Assembly: GCF_004379255.2 (NCBI RefSeq)
Contig: NC_056042.1
Location: 14,245,901 to 14,309,900 of the forward strand
Reading direction: 5' to 3'
Length of the DNA: 64,000 nt
Source: Salvia splendens
Lineage: Eukaryota > Streptophyta > Magnoliopsida > Lamiales > Lamiaceae
The notes under the pieces were generated by a model. That model saw nothing but the letters and a program-made list of their open reading frames with translations. It made no database searches and was not told where the DNA came from. The translations under genes were made by a program, and so were the position numbers. This document shows, piece after piece, positions 10,675 through 22,636 of this stretch. Within the stretch, counting starts at the first letter, position 1. Each line of letters starts with the position of its first letter.

Positions 10675-12564
10675 ATGAGCGGAGCGTCTCAAGATTTGTT
10701 TAGAAATTTTAGTTTAAGTCATGTAAATAAGCTCTTTGTTGTTTTTTGTTTTCCTCAGTTCGAAGGCACTGAGTTTAGGAAGCAGGCAGAGGAAGATGAG
10801 GAGTCTAATGTTGCCCAACCAGAACCACTTCCTGGCCAGCCAAATGATCCGGTTGCCAACCGTGAAGAGAAACAGGACATCACCTGCAAGAGTCCGCCAG
10901 AATCAGTAGTTCACCCAAAGGAGGCAGAAACTACCATGGTTGGCGATCAGGATGATGAACCGGAGATAGGTTCAATCTATCCCCATGCTGAGAATGAGCC
11001 AACCCACGCTATCTCAAACACCTCTGGGCAAGAAGCTGTATATGTGAAGCCAAAATTGCTGGCTGTTTTACCTGTGTTCCTGGGAGCTAGTACTGAAAGC
11101 CTGATTAAGTTCCTTCATAAATATAGAAAGATCTGCAGAGTACAGAAAAGGCCAAATGGGTCAAGTGAGGAGGACCTCAAGCTAAGGGTTGTTCCCCTTA
11201 CTTTGAAGGGCGAAACAGATGCTTAGTTGTGAGGATTGGAACCCAACACCATCAAGGCATGGTCGGATTTTGAGAGGGAGTTCCTGAACCAATTCTTTCC
11301 AGTAGCAAACTCGAATGCACTCCAATCAGAGAGGCTACCCAATGATATGATGAGAGCTTAAGCAAATATTGGCACAGATACAGAGGACTTCTGGATGCAT
11401 GCCCGAATCACAACATGTTGGAAGTGGAAATCTACTCAAGGTTCTATGAGGGAATGGATGCAAGGAGTAAGGACATTGTGAACTCGTCGAGATAGGGGAA
11501 TTTCTCCCAACTCCGTTGAGTAAAGCCAAGATTGTCCTGGAAAAACTTTTAAGTACAAAGAGAGGGTACGATGATACATCAGAAACTCTGCCCCAAAAGA
11601 ACGAGATGAACACTCTCACATTGGATGACAGCACGCAGTTGAGAAGCCGAATTGACAAACTTGAAGAAGTGTTCAGTTCAGTTCTTGAGTCAAGCCATCC
11701 AAAAATTCCTTCAATCAGACCCCATTTCCAGACTGATCAAGTGAGTCACCACCAGAATACAGGAGAGATTTGGAGTTCAAACAGGTGTTGGAATCCTGGG
11801 GGGCAAGCAGATGTGTGCCAACAAAGATACCAACCCCGCGGAGAATGGAGCTGGCCTGAAGAGTACTCACCTACCCCGTACCAGTCAGAACCATATCCAA
11901 TTGCCACCCAAATGCCCACATAGCAAATGGGATATCCAAACCACCAATCTCACCCTGATTCTCACGTCTACGAGCTCAGTCAGCAGACTTATCAAGCACT
12001 CTACCCCAGCCACTATCCACCCTTCCAAAATCAATCCCATAGTTCCTAGATGAAGATGAGTATCTCCCAACATGGAAAGGAGGAGACTGGCAAACTCAAG
12101 ATACCAAGTGCTATCAAAACCGAGCTTGTCCAGGTCAGCATCAATATCAACCTCAGCCGCAGCAGAGTCCCGAACCACCTTTTGTTGAGGATCATTACGT
12201 AGACTCTGCAGAAGAAAAGATCGAAGGATTGATGGTATCCCAGCAGAGCATGATGCGTTGCTTGAAATCAAATGACGAGCGGACACTGGAGATGCAACAC
12301 ACATATGATGAGCAGAAGTCCAGCATGGATGAAATGATTAAGCAAGTCGCTCTGCTAGCTGATATAATGAAGGGGGTACAAAAGGACAGAGCAGAAACCA
12401 TGGTGAATGAGAAGGGGATAGAAGAAGAAGGCGTGAGTGAGCCTGAGGAGGATGAGCCATCAAATGTTGAACAAAAATCGAAGGAATCACTGGAGAAGCC
12501 AGCAGAAGCAAGAGCCGTTGAGGCCGAATTAGCAGAGAAGGAGTCTAAAACTGAAGAAGAGTAG
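10675..12564 (+). pseudogene. gag-like pseudogene of element F
   Basis: The first frame (10675-11226) ends with LRVVPLTLKGETDA, aligning with LRAIPFTLKGEANT of element II Gag. Two stops follow, then IKAWSDFEREFLNQFF continues the capsid-like domain, then frameshifts. The C-terminal segment is readable at 12229-12564 (MMRCLKSNDERTLEMQ, then Glu/Lys-rich), corresponding to the coiled SQQHMQNNLQSNNDVV region of II. A TTTTGTTTGTAG tract lies near 10548-10559 upstream, in the position of the acceptor-like site seen in I and II. Too many stops are present for function. Confidence 0.75.
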
Positions 12565-12579
12565 AGCGTCGCGCCTCTC

Positions 12580-13182
12580 ATGAACAACATAGCATGCGAA
12601 ACCCCAGAGGAACGTAAGGATGAGCCTCAAAGGACAGGAGATGAGGACATCAAACACTGTGAGAAACTGGGAGCTTCATTGTTTTACCTCCAGACGAAAA
12701 CAGAGCATCTCCTGGAAGAAGAAACAGAGAGGGTTGTACCTAAAGTGGAAGGAGAAAATGCACGGCCAGAGAGACCACCTCCAGTGATAGATAAGCTCAA
12801 CGAATACCACGACGAAGAAGGACCAGAGCTGAAGGAGGAGAAGCGCAAAAGAAAGGCTCCAACGTTTACCTACTGGGTACAACTACAGCCGTGGCCTGAG
12901 CCATTCAAGGTAGAAAAACCTCCTGACACTGGATTATGCCCCAAGGAAAAAAAAGTACATGGGACCTACAAGAATCACAAGAAGAAACGGGCTATCACGA
13001 CGGTGATGTATCTTCAGAAAAATCAGTGGATAGAAGGAAAGAAAGTTAGTTCAGGATCTGAAGATGAAGATTGTTCCCATAACGGGTTGTCGACTTCTGA
13101 ACTGATCATGTTGAAAGGAAACTTAAAACTAGTTGATCTAGTTGAATGCAAGGATGGCAACGGGAACCAAGAGGATGGTTGA
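12580..13182 (+). CDS. Unassigned 200-codon frame in element F
   Basis: An open frame of 200 residues, very rich in Glu and Lys, directly after the gag remnant. It includes KRKRKAPTFTYWVQLQPW and a basic segment (KNHKKKRAITTV). I recognise no enzyme motif and no match to element II pol. It could be the Gag C-terminus of this subfamily, or a chance-open frame in purine-rich sequence. It has its own ATG, but no evidence of translation can be read from the DNA. Confidence 0.35.
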   Translation: MNNIACETPEERKDEPQRTGDEDIKHCEKLGASLFYLQTKTEHLLEEETERVVPKVEGENARPERPPPVIDKLNEYHDEEGPELKEEKRKRKAPTFTYWVQLQPWPEPFKVEKPPDTGLCPKEKKVHGTYKNHKKKRAITTVMYLQKNQWIEGKKVSSGSEDEDCSHNGLSTSELIMLKGNLKLVDLVECKDGNGNQEDG

Positions 13183-14141
13183 CTGTAAGGAGCAAAGGAA
13201 ACTGCCAATCCAAAAACGTGAAGGTGCAAAGATGATTAACTGGACAGAAAGTACTACTCCTAAAGTCTTGGTGGGAATCGACATCAATCAAGCTCATACA
13301 AGCAAGGAACAATTCTCGACTCCACCAATCCACCACCTCCTGGGAACTACAAAGTTTGAAGGGAGTATCTTGATCTATAACTTGTTCCTACTATTTCATC
13401 TTTAAAAATTTTGGTAAATAAATCGGTGGTATGTGTGGCAGGAGAAACCCTGTTACGCATACTCAACCTGATCAAGTAAATAAATAGTCTTTGGACAGTC
13501 CTCGAAGATTCACTTACTCAGCTCAATTCACGTGTGTGAGCAAGATACTTGATCAAGTGGATTTCGAGAATTGCCCTCGACTTGGAATAAATGTTTTTAT
13601 TCTGGCTTCTTGTTTTATTCTTAATAAAATCCCCAACATAGTTTGTTTTAGAAAATAGCAAAAATATTTTTCTCAAGAAAAAAATTAGACGTATCTGGAA
13701 GGAGTTTAAATTTAAATTATAGACCTTTTAATTCTCGGAAGAGAATCTCCGACTAGTACTCCACAAAATCTTTTATTTTGTTTATTTTACTTTTGGTTAG
13801 GATTAAGCTGAATAAGTGAGAGAGATGAAATTAATGAGTAAATTTGTTTTTAACCAGGAAAAGTAAAAGCAAAATCATTTAACTTGAGAATTTGAAAATT
13901 GGCGCAGGAAAGAGAACATACGCTGATGTCATAAGCGATCGTTCCCTCTTCCCTCTGTTACTCCGATATCCGCGCGTCTCTCTCCCACTCTCTTACATTT
14001 TGTTAGCTTTTACAACTTCTCCACCCAAAAAAATCCCAAATCCTTTCCCTCAATTCTCAAGCGAAACCACACTCATTTACCAATGATGGACAGAGCCTTC
14101 GCTTCCAGCCGTCACCAGAAGCCCGCATCCGGCTGACGGGT
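13183..14141. other. Element F noncoding spacer
   Basis: AT-rich sequence with no convincing frame. It corresponds in position to the spacers between pol and ORF1-like frames in I and II. No promoter or repeat was recognised. Confidence 0.4.
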
Positions 14142-15177
14142 GTGCTTAATTCCGGCGACTGCTCGCCAGGAACCCCCAACACCCTCATCCTCATCATCAT
14201 AAACCGCCGACTCCACTCAATCTCCGGAGACTTCTCTGAGCGATTCACAATCAGGAAGTCCCAGGGGTGTGATGCGGAGATTCAGACCCGCCGTGGAAAT
14301 GCCCTACCCATTCACTTACCAAGCCACTGGTGCCAGAAACGAAGAAATCCCCTCCTCTGCGTCGAACTCTCTCAAGAGTTTGGACGAAGCCGCATCTCTC
14401 TCTGACAATCAGTCATGAATTTTACTTCTTCCTCCTCTGACGACTTATTTACAGAAACCGACAGCACAGGAGAGGGGAGTAAGAGAACCGAATGGAAGAA
14501 GACTTGCGAAGAGCACTCTGTAGGATTGGAACAGTGGTGACCGACGGTGAGCAAGCGGAGAATCTGGTGGATATCGTGGTGATAGACTCTGAGGAGGATG
14601 AGGATGAGATGAAGGGTAATTCTAGACAGACCAGTAAGCAGGGGGTGGAGAGAACACGATTCCCTCTTAAGGAAGTCGCGTCTGAAGCGATTAGGGAGAT
14701 GCAAGAGTTTGACAGGAAACGAAAAGAGAAATCAATAGAAAACCCAGAAGGTCCAGCCCTAGAAACTCAAGATGACGTTGAAGCATGGGATGAAGAGGTG
14801 ACGGTGCCTGCAAATCAAAAAGAAAGATGGAGAAAACGGTGGACGGATTGGTTGCAGAGAATGCAACACAACGAGCATTGATGAAATAACAGAAAGATCA
14901 ACTGATCAAGGTCGTCGGCCTTGTGGGGAGGATGATCTCCTGGATGGAGGAGAAATCAGACTCTGCTCGCCAACATACAGTCCCCGCTCCTACTTCCAGA
15001 GATGAGGACCCAGACATCCAAACTGCTGCGAACAGGAGGCCTACCACAACCACCAGCCAATCACCTGTAGCAGCACCGACTCATCATCGACCAAGAAGGC
15101 CAAGTCGGCGACGCAGTTTAGCTCCCAGTAGAAAAACTAAACTAGCAGAACCAAGTAAATTTTACTTTCGGTTTTAG
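14142..15177 (+). pseudogene. ORF1-like acidic region of element F
   Basis: Short frames include 14492-14881 (129 codons, acidic, IDSEEDEDEM, RKRWTDWLQRMQ) and 14923-15177 (84 codons, Thr/Pro/Arg-rich, ending SKFYFRF). Composition and position resemble the acidic N-terminal and basic C-terminal parts of the 910-codon frame of element II, but no clear residue-level alignment is visible. Called a remnant because no frame spans the region. Confidence 0.35.
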
Positions 15178-15697
15178 TTTCAAGTCTAAATTCAATTCTT
15201 TGTATTCTTAAAGTATAATTTATTATATTACTGCATGTATTTAGTTTTGACTATGATTATATGTTTATAAGTATGATTTCTTGCATGCAATCTAAGAGTA
15301 TGCACGTAATGATATAAATCTTACAATCAAACTAAACAGATCTTGTATTTGATTTATTGAAAGTGTAAATCTTCCCCTGCAAACCCCAATAGGTATGTGT
15401 CCTCTTGGTTCTGCGGGTTGTCTCGCTCCAAAATTGTTGACGAATGCTCTTATTCAGTAAACTTGCCAAGAAACCTTTTACTCGATATCCCCTTGAAAAA
15501 GTTAGATTTTTCATGTTAATATGGCAAATTAGAAAGAAAAATCCCTCAACTATTACTCGAAAATCGAGATGCTATTGAGCGTCCATTTACTTGGTAAATC
15601 AACAACAAGATTGTGCTTGATGTTACATGGGAAATTGTGTGACAGTTTGTGCTTCAATATTGCTCATAAAATGCTCGGGAAAATGGTTGTTGCTCGG
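15178..15697. other. Unassigned sequence between element F and LTR G
   Basis: 520 bp, AT-rich, without a frame longer than 60 codons, a PBS or an LTR terminus. It may be the 3' untranslated part of F or unrelated host DNA. Confidence 0.3.
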
Positions 15698-17281
15698 TGA
15701 AAGTGCGTCGCGTAACTTTGCTCTTGCTTCTTGATTGTCGTTGCGAACTACTCAAGTTGAACTATCAAACTGATCCAGCTGGACAGATGTACGCCCTTCT
15801 ACCTACAAAATGCCAGTGAATGGATTCCAAATGGAGATTCAGACTGATCAACCTGACTGGATCTGACTTTAGTGTGAGCTCAAAAACGCTTTCAAAAACC
15901 TTAACCCACAATACTATTAACTTGTATAGAGAAGTAATGATCGATCTCACAGAGATGATGTGTTTAACATTGGTTGCGGACACGAATGGGATGGTTGTTG
16001 CCACGCTTCACTACAGTGTGTTAAGTTGGAACACTTGACTTGAAAGACTAAACTAACTAAAGTGAACTGATCCCCTTTCTAAACTGATTAAATCTACTTG
16101 ATCAACTCATCCTATCATTTCCTGAAATGGACAAACAGAATAAAGCGATAACTGTCAGTCTCCTGCAAAATGTACGATAAAGTAAAACTCTCCCAACGAC
16201 TTCATCTTCTTCACAGGCTCAACATGGAAAACAGAGTAAAGCAGATCTGAATGATTACTAGTAATGAAACATCATAACAACTTGCTAACTTAAATCTACT
16301 CCTAAGAACTGAGCATCATTCACGTAAACAAGGAACTAAACCTTCATCATGCAGGAACAAAACATTCGACTACGAGATCTAAACATCCTGAACAACTTAT
16401 CCATAATTTCCTTCACAACTAAACAGAAGCATAAATCGAAAGGTCAGATCCAACAAATCAAAATGTAACAAAACAGTTTAGCTGAGATCTGCGTCATAGG
16501 ACTGAAATCAAAGGAAGATCAGAGATATCATGCATGGTAAGCAAACATTTCAACACATATCGAAATCAAACACTAAATTTACTTAATCAAAAGCATCGAG
16601 TCTGCAACATCAAATGTAAATTGAAAATAGAAAAACGAAAATAAAGATTGTTTCATCGCCTCTTCTCGAAGCGGGATTACAGAACCAGAGCAAAATGAGT
16701 AATAAAAACCAACACCCAAAACACCAACAAACTAGACTAGAACGGGAACCAGGTGTGTGTGTATGAAAGAAATCATCAAAATGAAGTGAAACGAGCTTCC
16801 ATTTCATCCCTCGAAGAGAGCTGAATTCCTAAGGTTGTGCACCGTGGACCGCGTCGACCACTCTTGCTTCTCGCGTTGGGCTTTTTATATATAGAGAGGC
16901 GTAGGGCTCTGATCCCTAGGGTACCATCTTCTCGAATTGTCATTCCTGCCCTTGGCTTTCGGTGGGGTCCTTAGCTCAATCATCTATGTGAAAAACTCCT
17001 ACCTGCTCCATTTACTTCTGACTTGATCAACTCAGCATTGCAGGTTTTCGACTTCATTTCTTGATTCGTTCGTCCGCCCAATTGATCAGTTCATGAATAT
17101 GTCGGAATTTCACACCTGGCTCATATTTGCATGTTAGATTTACAGATTTGGGTGCAGTTTTATCACAGAAAATATGCATGAAATGCGCAATGTTCTCATT
17201 AATGACTGAGTACATATGATGCTCTATAGTTTTTCTAGCTAAAGCCCGCTTTATGTAGTGTGTGTCCAATATTAGTTATCA
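15698..17281 (-). repeat. Lone inverted LTR G, same family as element F LTR
   Basis: On the plus strand it runs from TGAAAGTGCG to TTAGTTATCA. Reversed, it reads TGATAACTAAT ... CGCACTTTCA and aligns with the F LTR, including the TATA region (TATATATAAAAAGCC, minus strand near 16890), GATGAAATGGAAGCTC, GTGGCAACAACC, CTCTGTGAGATCG and GATCAGTCTGAATCTCCA. No PBS lies beside its 3' end and no interior sequence flanks it, so it is a solo LTR or a truncated element. Flanking pentamers CTCGG and GGTAT do not match. Length is 1584 bp. Confidence 0.65.
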
Positions 17282-18065
17282 GGTATACAATTTTTTGTTT
17301 CAAAGTGAAAATTTCTATTGTTTTTACTCAATCTCTTACTCATGCGATAACACCTACAACTCACAATCTCTTCCCTTAATTATTCATGGGTCCCACTAAT
17401 TGATTTCTTGAATTTAAAAATACAAATTTTATTTAATATACTTAATTAAAAAACCAGATTTTACACAATTAAAATTCCTAAAAATTAAAAACAGTGTAGG
17501 GTCGGTAGACATCCTTATTTGGAGGACGAGCCTCGGGTTGCATAATGTTAAGAATATGTAAAAGTGTGCACAATCTAGAACCGATAAAATTTAATTCAAA
17601 TATGTTGCTGTAGATTAACTGCAAGACAACTGAGTATAACAATATATATTTTTTTATTATACTCCCACCATCCCACGTATGCAGCCACTTCTTTTGACAG
17701 AAGATAAGAATTTGATATTTAAAAAGTTAAAGAGAAGAATAAAATATGACAACTAAGTATAACAATATATTTTTTTTATTATACTCCCACCATCTCACGT
17801 CTGCGAGCCACTTCTTTTGGGAGAAGATTTAAGAATTTGATATTTAAAAAGTTAAAGAGAAGAATAAAGTATGAGGTAGAAAAGAATAAAGTAAGCTTAA
17901 TATAAAGTAAGAGAGAAACAGCCACATCTTTAAGGAGGGAAACACAGGCAAATTCTCCCCACTTTGAACTTAGAAATGGTATAATCTACATATATACCCT
18001 ACTAAAGAATGCTAAACATAATCGAACTAGGATAAGATAAACTCAAGAACCTAGGACCATTGATA
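17282..18065. other. Intergenic host DNA downstream of the gene
   Basis: AT-rich sequence without a gene. It contains the tandem duplication listed separately. Confidence 0.5.
17627..17873. repeat. Two-copy tandem duplication, unit about 122 bp
   Basis: Copies start at about 17627 (GACAACTGAGTATAACAA) and 17748 (GACAACTAAGTATAACAA). Each contains TATACTCCCACCATC, CCACTTCTTTTG and GATATTTAAAAAGTTAAAG. The TACTCCC core suggests a duplicated Stowaway-like half. Confidence 0.75.
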
Positions 18066-18233
18066 TGATGGAATGAAATGATAAAATGAAAGGTTATTCC
18101 TATTTTTATATCATTTATTTGCTTTGCCTAAGTAGAATGTACTAATGCTCAAGTGATGGAATGAAATGCAAAGGAATTGTCATTTCATTCATACATTCCA
18201 TTCCATTCCATTCCATTCCATTCCATTCCATCA
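18066..18233. mobile_element. Small MITE with TA target duplication and ATTCC expansion
   Basis: The left end TGATGGAATGAAATG and the inverted right end (CATTCCATTCCATCA) are complementary, and TA lies on both sides (18064-18065, 18234-18235). The right arm contains about seven tandem ATTCC units (18194-18230). Another copy of the left motif occurs inside at about 18156. TA targets point to the Tc1/mariner-Stowaway group. Confidence 0.5.
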
Positions 18234-18580
18234 TACTAAAAAGGGCATAAGAGATAAACATGAAAGAGATCGACAGTAATGAGATCGGCCCGAAAAAAAC
18301 CGAGCTACTTGGTAGCAAAGTTTAGTTTTCAGTTTGAAATTCAAACCGACCAACGGCATATATCGATCCTAATTTAAAGCAAAGAAACAAAGCTATTCAT
18401 TTTTATGATTATTTATATTACATATACAAGAAAATGTATCGAGACCAAGAGACACACTGGCCCGACTCTATGAATAACCCCCTCTATCTGCCATTGCTAT
18501 ATCTTGGTGGTCAAAAAACAGTGTTGTGTATAAATTGAGTCAGTTCTAGCGTACCATTGTTTCAATGTCGATGTTGCTAC
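18234..18580. other. 3' flank of the host gene
   Basis: Contains the expected 3' untranslated region of the minus-strand gene. No strong polyadenylation signal stands out. Confidence 0.4.
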
Positions 18581-21500
18581 CTAGCTCACCCCCGTCTGCA
18601 TCATCGGGAAGAACGACCACTTCTCGTTGTGTCCTCCTCCCTCCTCCCCAACAAACCACTCTGACGACCCCATGCTCGCTTCATCCATGTTCTCAAAGTT
18701 GAACTCCTTGCTCAATCCTAGAGTGATCGTTTGCTTCTTCTGATGCCCTCCTTCCGTCTCCCCCTCCTCTGCCTCCCCTCCCCTTCTCGAGCTTTCTCCT
18801 GCGTTTGCCTTTTCTAACCACCCGCTCATGTGTTGTGAGCTTGAATTCGACTGGGGCTTCTTTTCCACGCATCTTATCACTTCCTCATCTGTTATCTCGA
18901 ATGAAACCCTGTGACTCACTGCACTCTCCTCGTTTGGCAATCTATTTCCGCTATCTGAAACTGGAGAGACATCTGAATCTTGACGGTTCAGTAGGCGGTT
19001 GTCCCGTGGTATGGGCCCCACAGCATCTGGAGTTACTGCACCAGATGCTTGACGAGACTCCCATTCACGAAGGACAATCTTCTCGAGTTCCAGAAGCTTA
19101 GGAGGGTTACCAGCTTTGAACTCGAGGAAAAAGGGATGACCACCAGCTGCAAATTCACGGTCGAGGAAAGGTGACGATGTGCCTGAACCGGAGATGCCCG
19201 AGCTTGGTGAGATCAGATGGCTGACTGGACTGCCGGGTTGAAGCTGATAAGACTGAAATTCATACTGCGAAAAAGGGTATCTCTGACCATTCTGGAGGTT
19301 GGGTTCAAGAAGTCTCGCAAACGGCACCTCAGGAGAGGATGGTGTGGTCAGGTGGACAGACTCAGGGGGAGGCGTGTAGGGGGCAGTAGATGGCTCTGTG
19401 GTGAATGTAGAAAAGACTGGAGGAGAAACTAACTGGGTCTCGTGAGCATAAGGTCCGATTGCAAACATAGAGGCAGGACCGGGAGAATACATGTTTACTG
19501 ATACAGATGTCATTGATAATATGCCACTCGCTGACTGAGTAGAAGACGGAGTTTCTGAAGGAAGGAAAGATGCAGGAGACGAAGGAGGCGCGACAAAAGG
19601 AAATACTATAGAAGGCGGTTGGGATGAATGTTCAGCTCTGGTGGAATCAGCCCCTGAGGCACTACTTTCAGGAACAAGAAAGGCATGCCCGATTCGCTTA
19701 TTCTTGGGCGACCCAAAACACCAGTAAAGACTCCAGAAGCTTCCCCACCTTCTTTTCTGCACAACCAATAGTAATACTTTAATATCATAGTAGTAGTATT
19801 TTTCTTAAGTTCGAATAACATACTATTGAGATAACAATACGTTGGCATCAACTAAGAAGTGTTGGAAAGGAAGAAAAAAGTTGGAGTTCATAATAAATAT
19901 AATGCATTTGAAGCTCAACGCATATCAGTCACTAGCTAAAAAGATCAAGTTATCGAAAGATCTGTCCAATCTTTTTTTATCGGGGAATCTTAATCAATGA
20001 TACTGATTGAATGTTACACCTCAAACATAGCAAAGAGATTGAAATGCTGATAAAATGACTCATCAAATTTAAAGCACAATCTGACAAACCAATAGTCGCA
20101 ACATGAAATTTATTTTGCAAATATCTCTCAGAAAATCCTTTAACAAGAGTACAAGACTAGGTCACTAGAGCGAGATGTATGCTAAATGAAGGACTGGGAG
20201 CCGCAAGCAGGAATAAGAGCATCTCCAGTGGTTGTCCGTCCCACTCGGACATCCATTAGGACTTCCCAAAAATACCTCCTGCCACGTCAGTAGGACTTCC
20301 CATCTCACTGCCACGTCAGTAGGAATTCCCCTGCACAATTCGCCCTTCCCACTAGGACTTCCCGCAATAAAATAAATCACAAATTCACAAATTATTATGC
20401 AATTTACGCTATCACTGTCGTTAGCCATTCTAGATATACTTGAAAATAGAGATGTAGAGAGAGAAACTTGTTAACACAAGTGGTGCGAATGAAATGAAGT
20501 TCAACGAATCGTATATATAGAGTTAAAAAAAAAATTCAAAAATCAAAAATACCGGACGTCCTACCCCCACCCCACAATGGCGCCCGTCCACTCGGACGTC
20601 CCTCGGATATCCGAGGACGTCCGACGTCCTACCTTGATGGGCGTATCCGACCCCTTTTGCCACAATGGCGGACGCCCGGTCGCCCGTCGCCGACGTCCGA
20701 GCCGGACGTCCGCCGCTGGAGATGCTCTAATGGAACATATGAACTAGTTTTCTGGATATGCCCTTGAAGTTCTTGGTCAAACTGCCCCAAGTTCTTGACT
20801 AAATTATTCTGGTCAAAATCAAGATAGCTCAACATGATGCATTTTACAGGATTGTGAATGGGATTGGAGTTGTCAATTGTAGTCGTACAAATAAATTTTT
20901 TAAAAAACATGATGCATTTTACAGGGACCAAGCTTGTATATCATACACCTGTGATTTTACTTGTCATCCTATAAAAATAAAAACACAATTTCAAGTTACC
21001 ATATGAAAGAAACTAATATGTCAGATTTCAAGTTAGATTTATTAGTTCACAAATATAATGTTTTTTTCCAGCTCCACATAATGATAGATCTTCTTCAAAG
21101 CCCTAGAAAGCCATAATGTTGATTTATATCTCTGCTCCTCTTGCCAATAAAAATGAGTAATACAGGCTTCCAAACAGAGTATTATTATTATGTGATGCGC
21201 CTGAAACACAGTAACTAAAAGGATATATCTATAGCACTTTATAAAACATATCTACAAGTAATATGATGTTGCACTACAATGTGATTAACTGATTATGCAT
21301 CTCTGCTTCCAATATATATATATATATATATGCATATCAGCATATAAAGAGCAGATCTTTAGACGAAAACACACATATGTCATACTTAGATGTAAAATAA
21401 GATTTGCAATTGCTTGCAGGTGTAAATGATAATTTCTTGGATGAGAATTCATTTAGAACTAATGTTTATAACTTAGTCATCACTACTTAGAATGTTCATG

Positions 21501-22636
21501 ATATCAAAGTGCATAAGGTTGATTCATAATCTAAATTATTCAAATAATCACTATTTTCTAATTGTGATCAAACAGGAGCACAAAGAAGCATGACAGACAC
21601 CGATAGGAAATACTAGTCGTATTAGCTACCTGTCAAAATTTCTAATAAGACTATAGCGCGTTGTAGCGAATTGTATGCATTGCTAGCATATCGTTATATT
21701 TTGAGTTCCAATACACATACTTTACGACTGAAAGAAAACAATTACAGTCAGTAACAGAGGAACAGGACAAGCCGATTCTTGAACACTGTAAACTTACTAG
21801 CTGTGTTTATAAGTGATTTACATCTAAGAGATGACATGTATCATCATAAATGAAAAAAATTGGGATGAACACGAGTTTCTTAGTATATGCAACCGTCTTT
21901 TGCAGACCATCATGCTTCCAACCTCCGAAATTGAAGTTAATCATTGCAACCACAAAATCTTCCAAAACCCATTGTAGATCCATCATAATATGTAACTTTG
22001 GAGTAACTTTTTTATTTTTTATATGATTATTTGTAGATCCAACTACTCTCTGTAGCCTCTGATGGGTCCTCTTTTCCATTGATTGAACAATAAACTCCAA
22101 AAATTGCTTTTACAAACTAAAAACAATGCAAAAAAAAAATCGAAATTCTCAAATATCTTCAAAGTCGATGAAATCAAAATCAAATTCAAAATAAATCCAG
22201 GGGGAAAGGTGAACATGAAGTGGCATATTTCTAATTTCTATCTACGCTTACACAAAAACAAAGCCATATGATATCCAAAACCATACCAATCAATAAACAT
22301 AGAAAATACAAAATCAAACAACACATCATCATCTGCCACAAATCTCGGAATGAGGAAGAGAAGAGGAAAAGAAAAACATAAAAAATTGAGCTACACCGAG
22401 TCAACAAAACGGATCGCCAACTATTGAAAATCAATTCCAGCACAAAAAACACGTAAATCGCCACAATCAAACACTAGAAGGAAGAACACAGAAAACAAAA
22501 ACTCAACGAGAAACGAAATCTTCAATTCCAATACCTGAGTAGAAGTATGATGGCCGCGCGCCTCCCCAAATACGATCGCCGAGGCGGCGGCGTTAATCGT
22601 CTCCATCGCGTCGGGTCCATTCGCGCTTCTTCTCAT
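18581..22636 (-). CDS. Hydroxyproline-rich glycoprotein-like protein (At5g52430 family), two coding exons
   Basis: Exon 1 is 22636-22535 (34 codons: MRRSANGPDAMETINAAASA..., ending THHTSTQ-type HTSTQ before CAG|GTATTGG). Exon 2 is 19756-18581 (391 codons, acceptor TTGTGCAG, stop TAG). Both junctions are phase 0 and give 425 residues. Family landmarks are KRRWGSFWSLYWCFG (35-49), APPSSPASFLPS (90-101), GPYAHETQLVSPPVFSTFTT (about 135-154), SSPEVPFARLL, SHRVSFEITDEEVIRCVE and the C-terminal WSFFPMMQTG. These match what I recall of Arabidopsis At5g52430, called a hydroxyproline-rich glycoprotein family protein although it lacks an obvious signal peptide. It is Pro/Ser-rich and probably largely disordered; its molecular role is unknown. 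The frame is intact. An ATG-started 395-codon reading of exon 2 alone is possible but lacks the conserved first exon. Confidence 0.85.
20217..20727. mobile_element. PIF/Harbinger-type MITE in the intron
   Basis: Terminal inverted repeats GAGCATCTCCAG and CTGGAGATGCTC are flanked by TAA on both sides (20214-20216, 20728-20730). A 3-bp TWA target is the hallmark of PIF/Harbinger. Length is 511 bp. Near the right side it is dense in repeated GGACGTCC-like words (20555-20710). The short minus frame at 20428 (MANDSDSVN) has no recognisable transposase motif, so the element is non-autonomous. Confidence 0.8.
21311..21331. repeat. TA microsatellite
   Basis: About ten TA units followed by TGCATATC, inside the intron. 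Confidence 0.8.

Larger units (their letters stand above)
10463..15177 (+). mobile_element. Element F interior: gag-only, pol-less Athila-type derivative
   Basis: After the PBS come a gag-like pseudogene, an unassigned 200-codon frame, a noncoding spacer and short acidic frames. No protease, RT, RNase H or integrase motif appears in any frame, so the element could only have moved with proteins supplied by a relative such as II. No plus-strand 3' LTR is found before the host region. The layout resembles the gag-retaining non-autonomous LTR elements described in plants. Confidence 0.65.
19757..22534 (-). other. Intron 1 of the At5g52430-like gene (2778 bp)
   Basis: The donor is CAG|GTATTGG (minus strand, 22535/22534) and the acceptor is TTGTGCAG|AAAAG (19757/19756). 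It contains a Harbinger-type MITE and a TA microsatellite. The rest is AT-rich with no frame of interest. Confidence 0.8.

Noticed and set aside
15698..17281. LTR G as the 3' LTR of element F
   Set aside because: It is in the opposite orientation to F, so it cannot be F's own 3' LTR without a separate inversion.
18805..19432. Plus-strand frames opposite the host gene
   Set aside because: They are antisense to exon 2 of the At5g52430-like gene and match nothing recognised.
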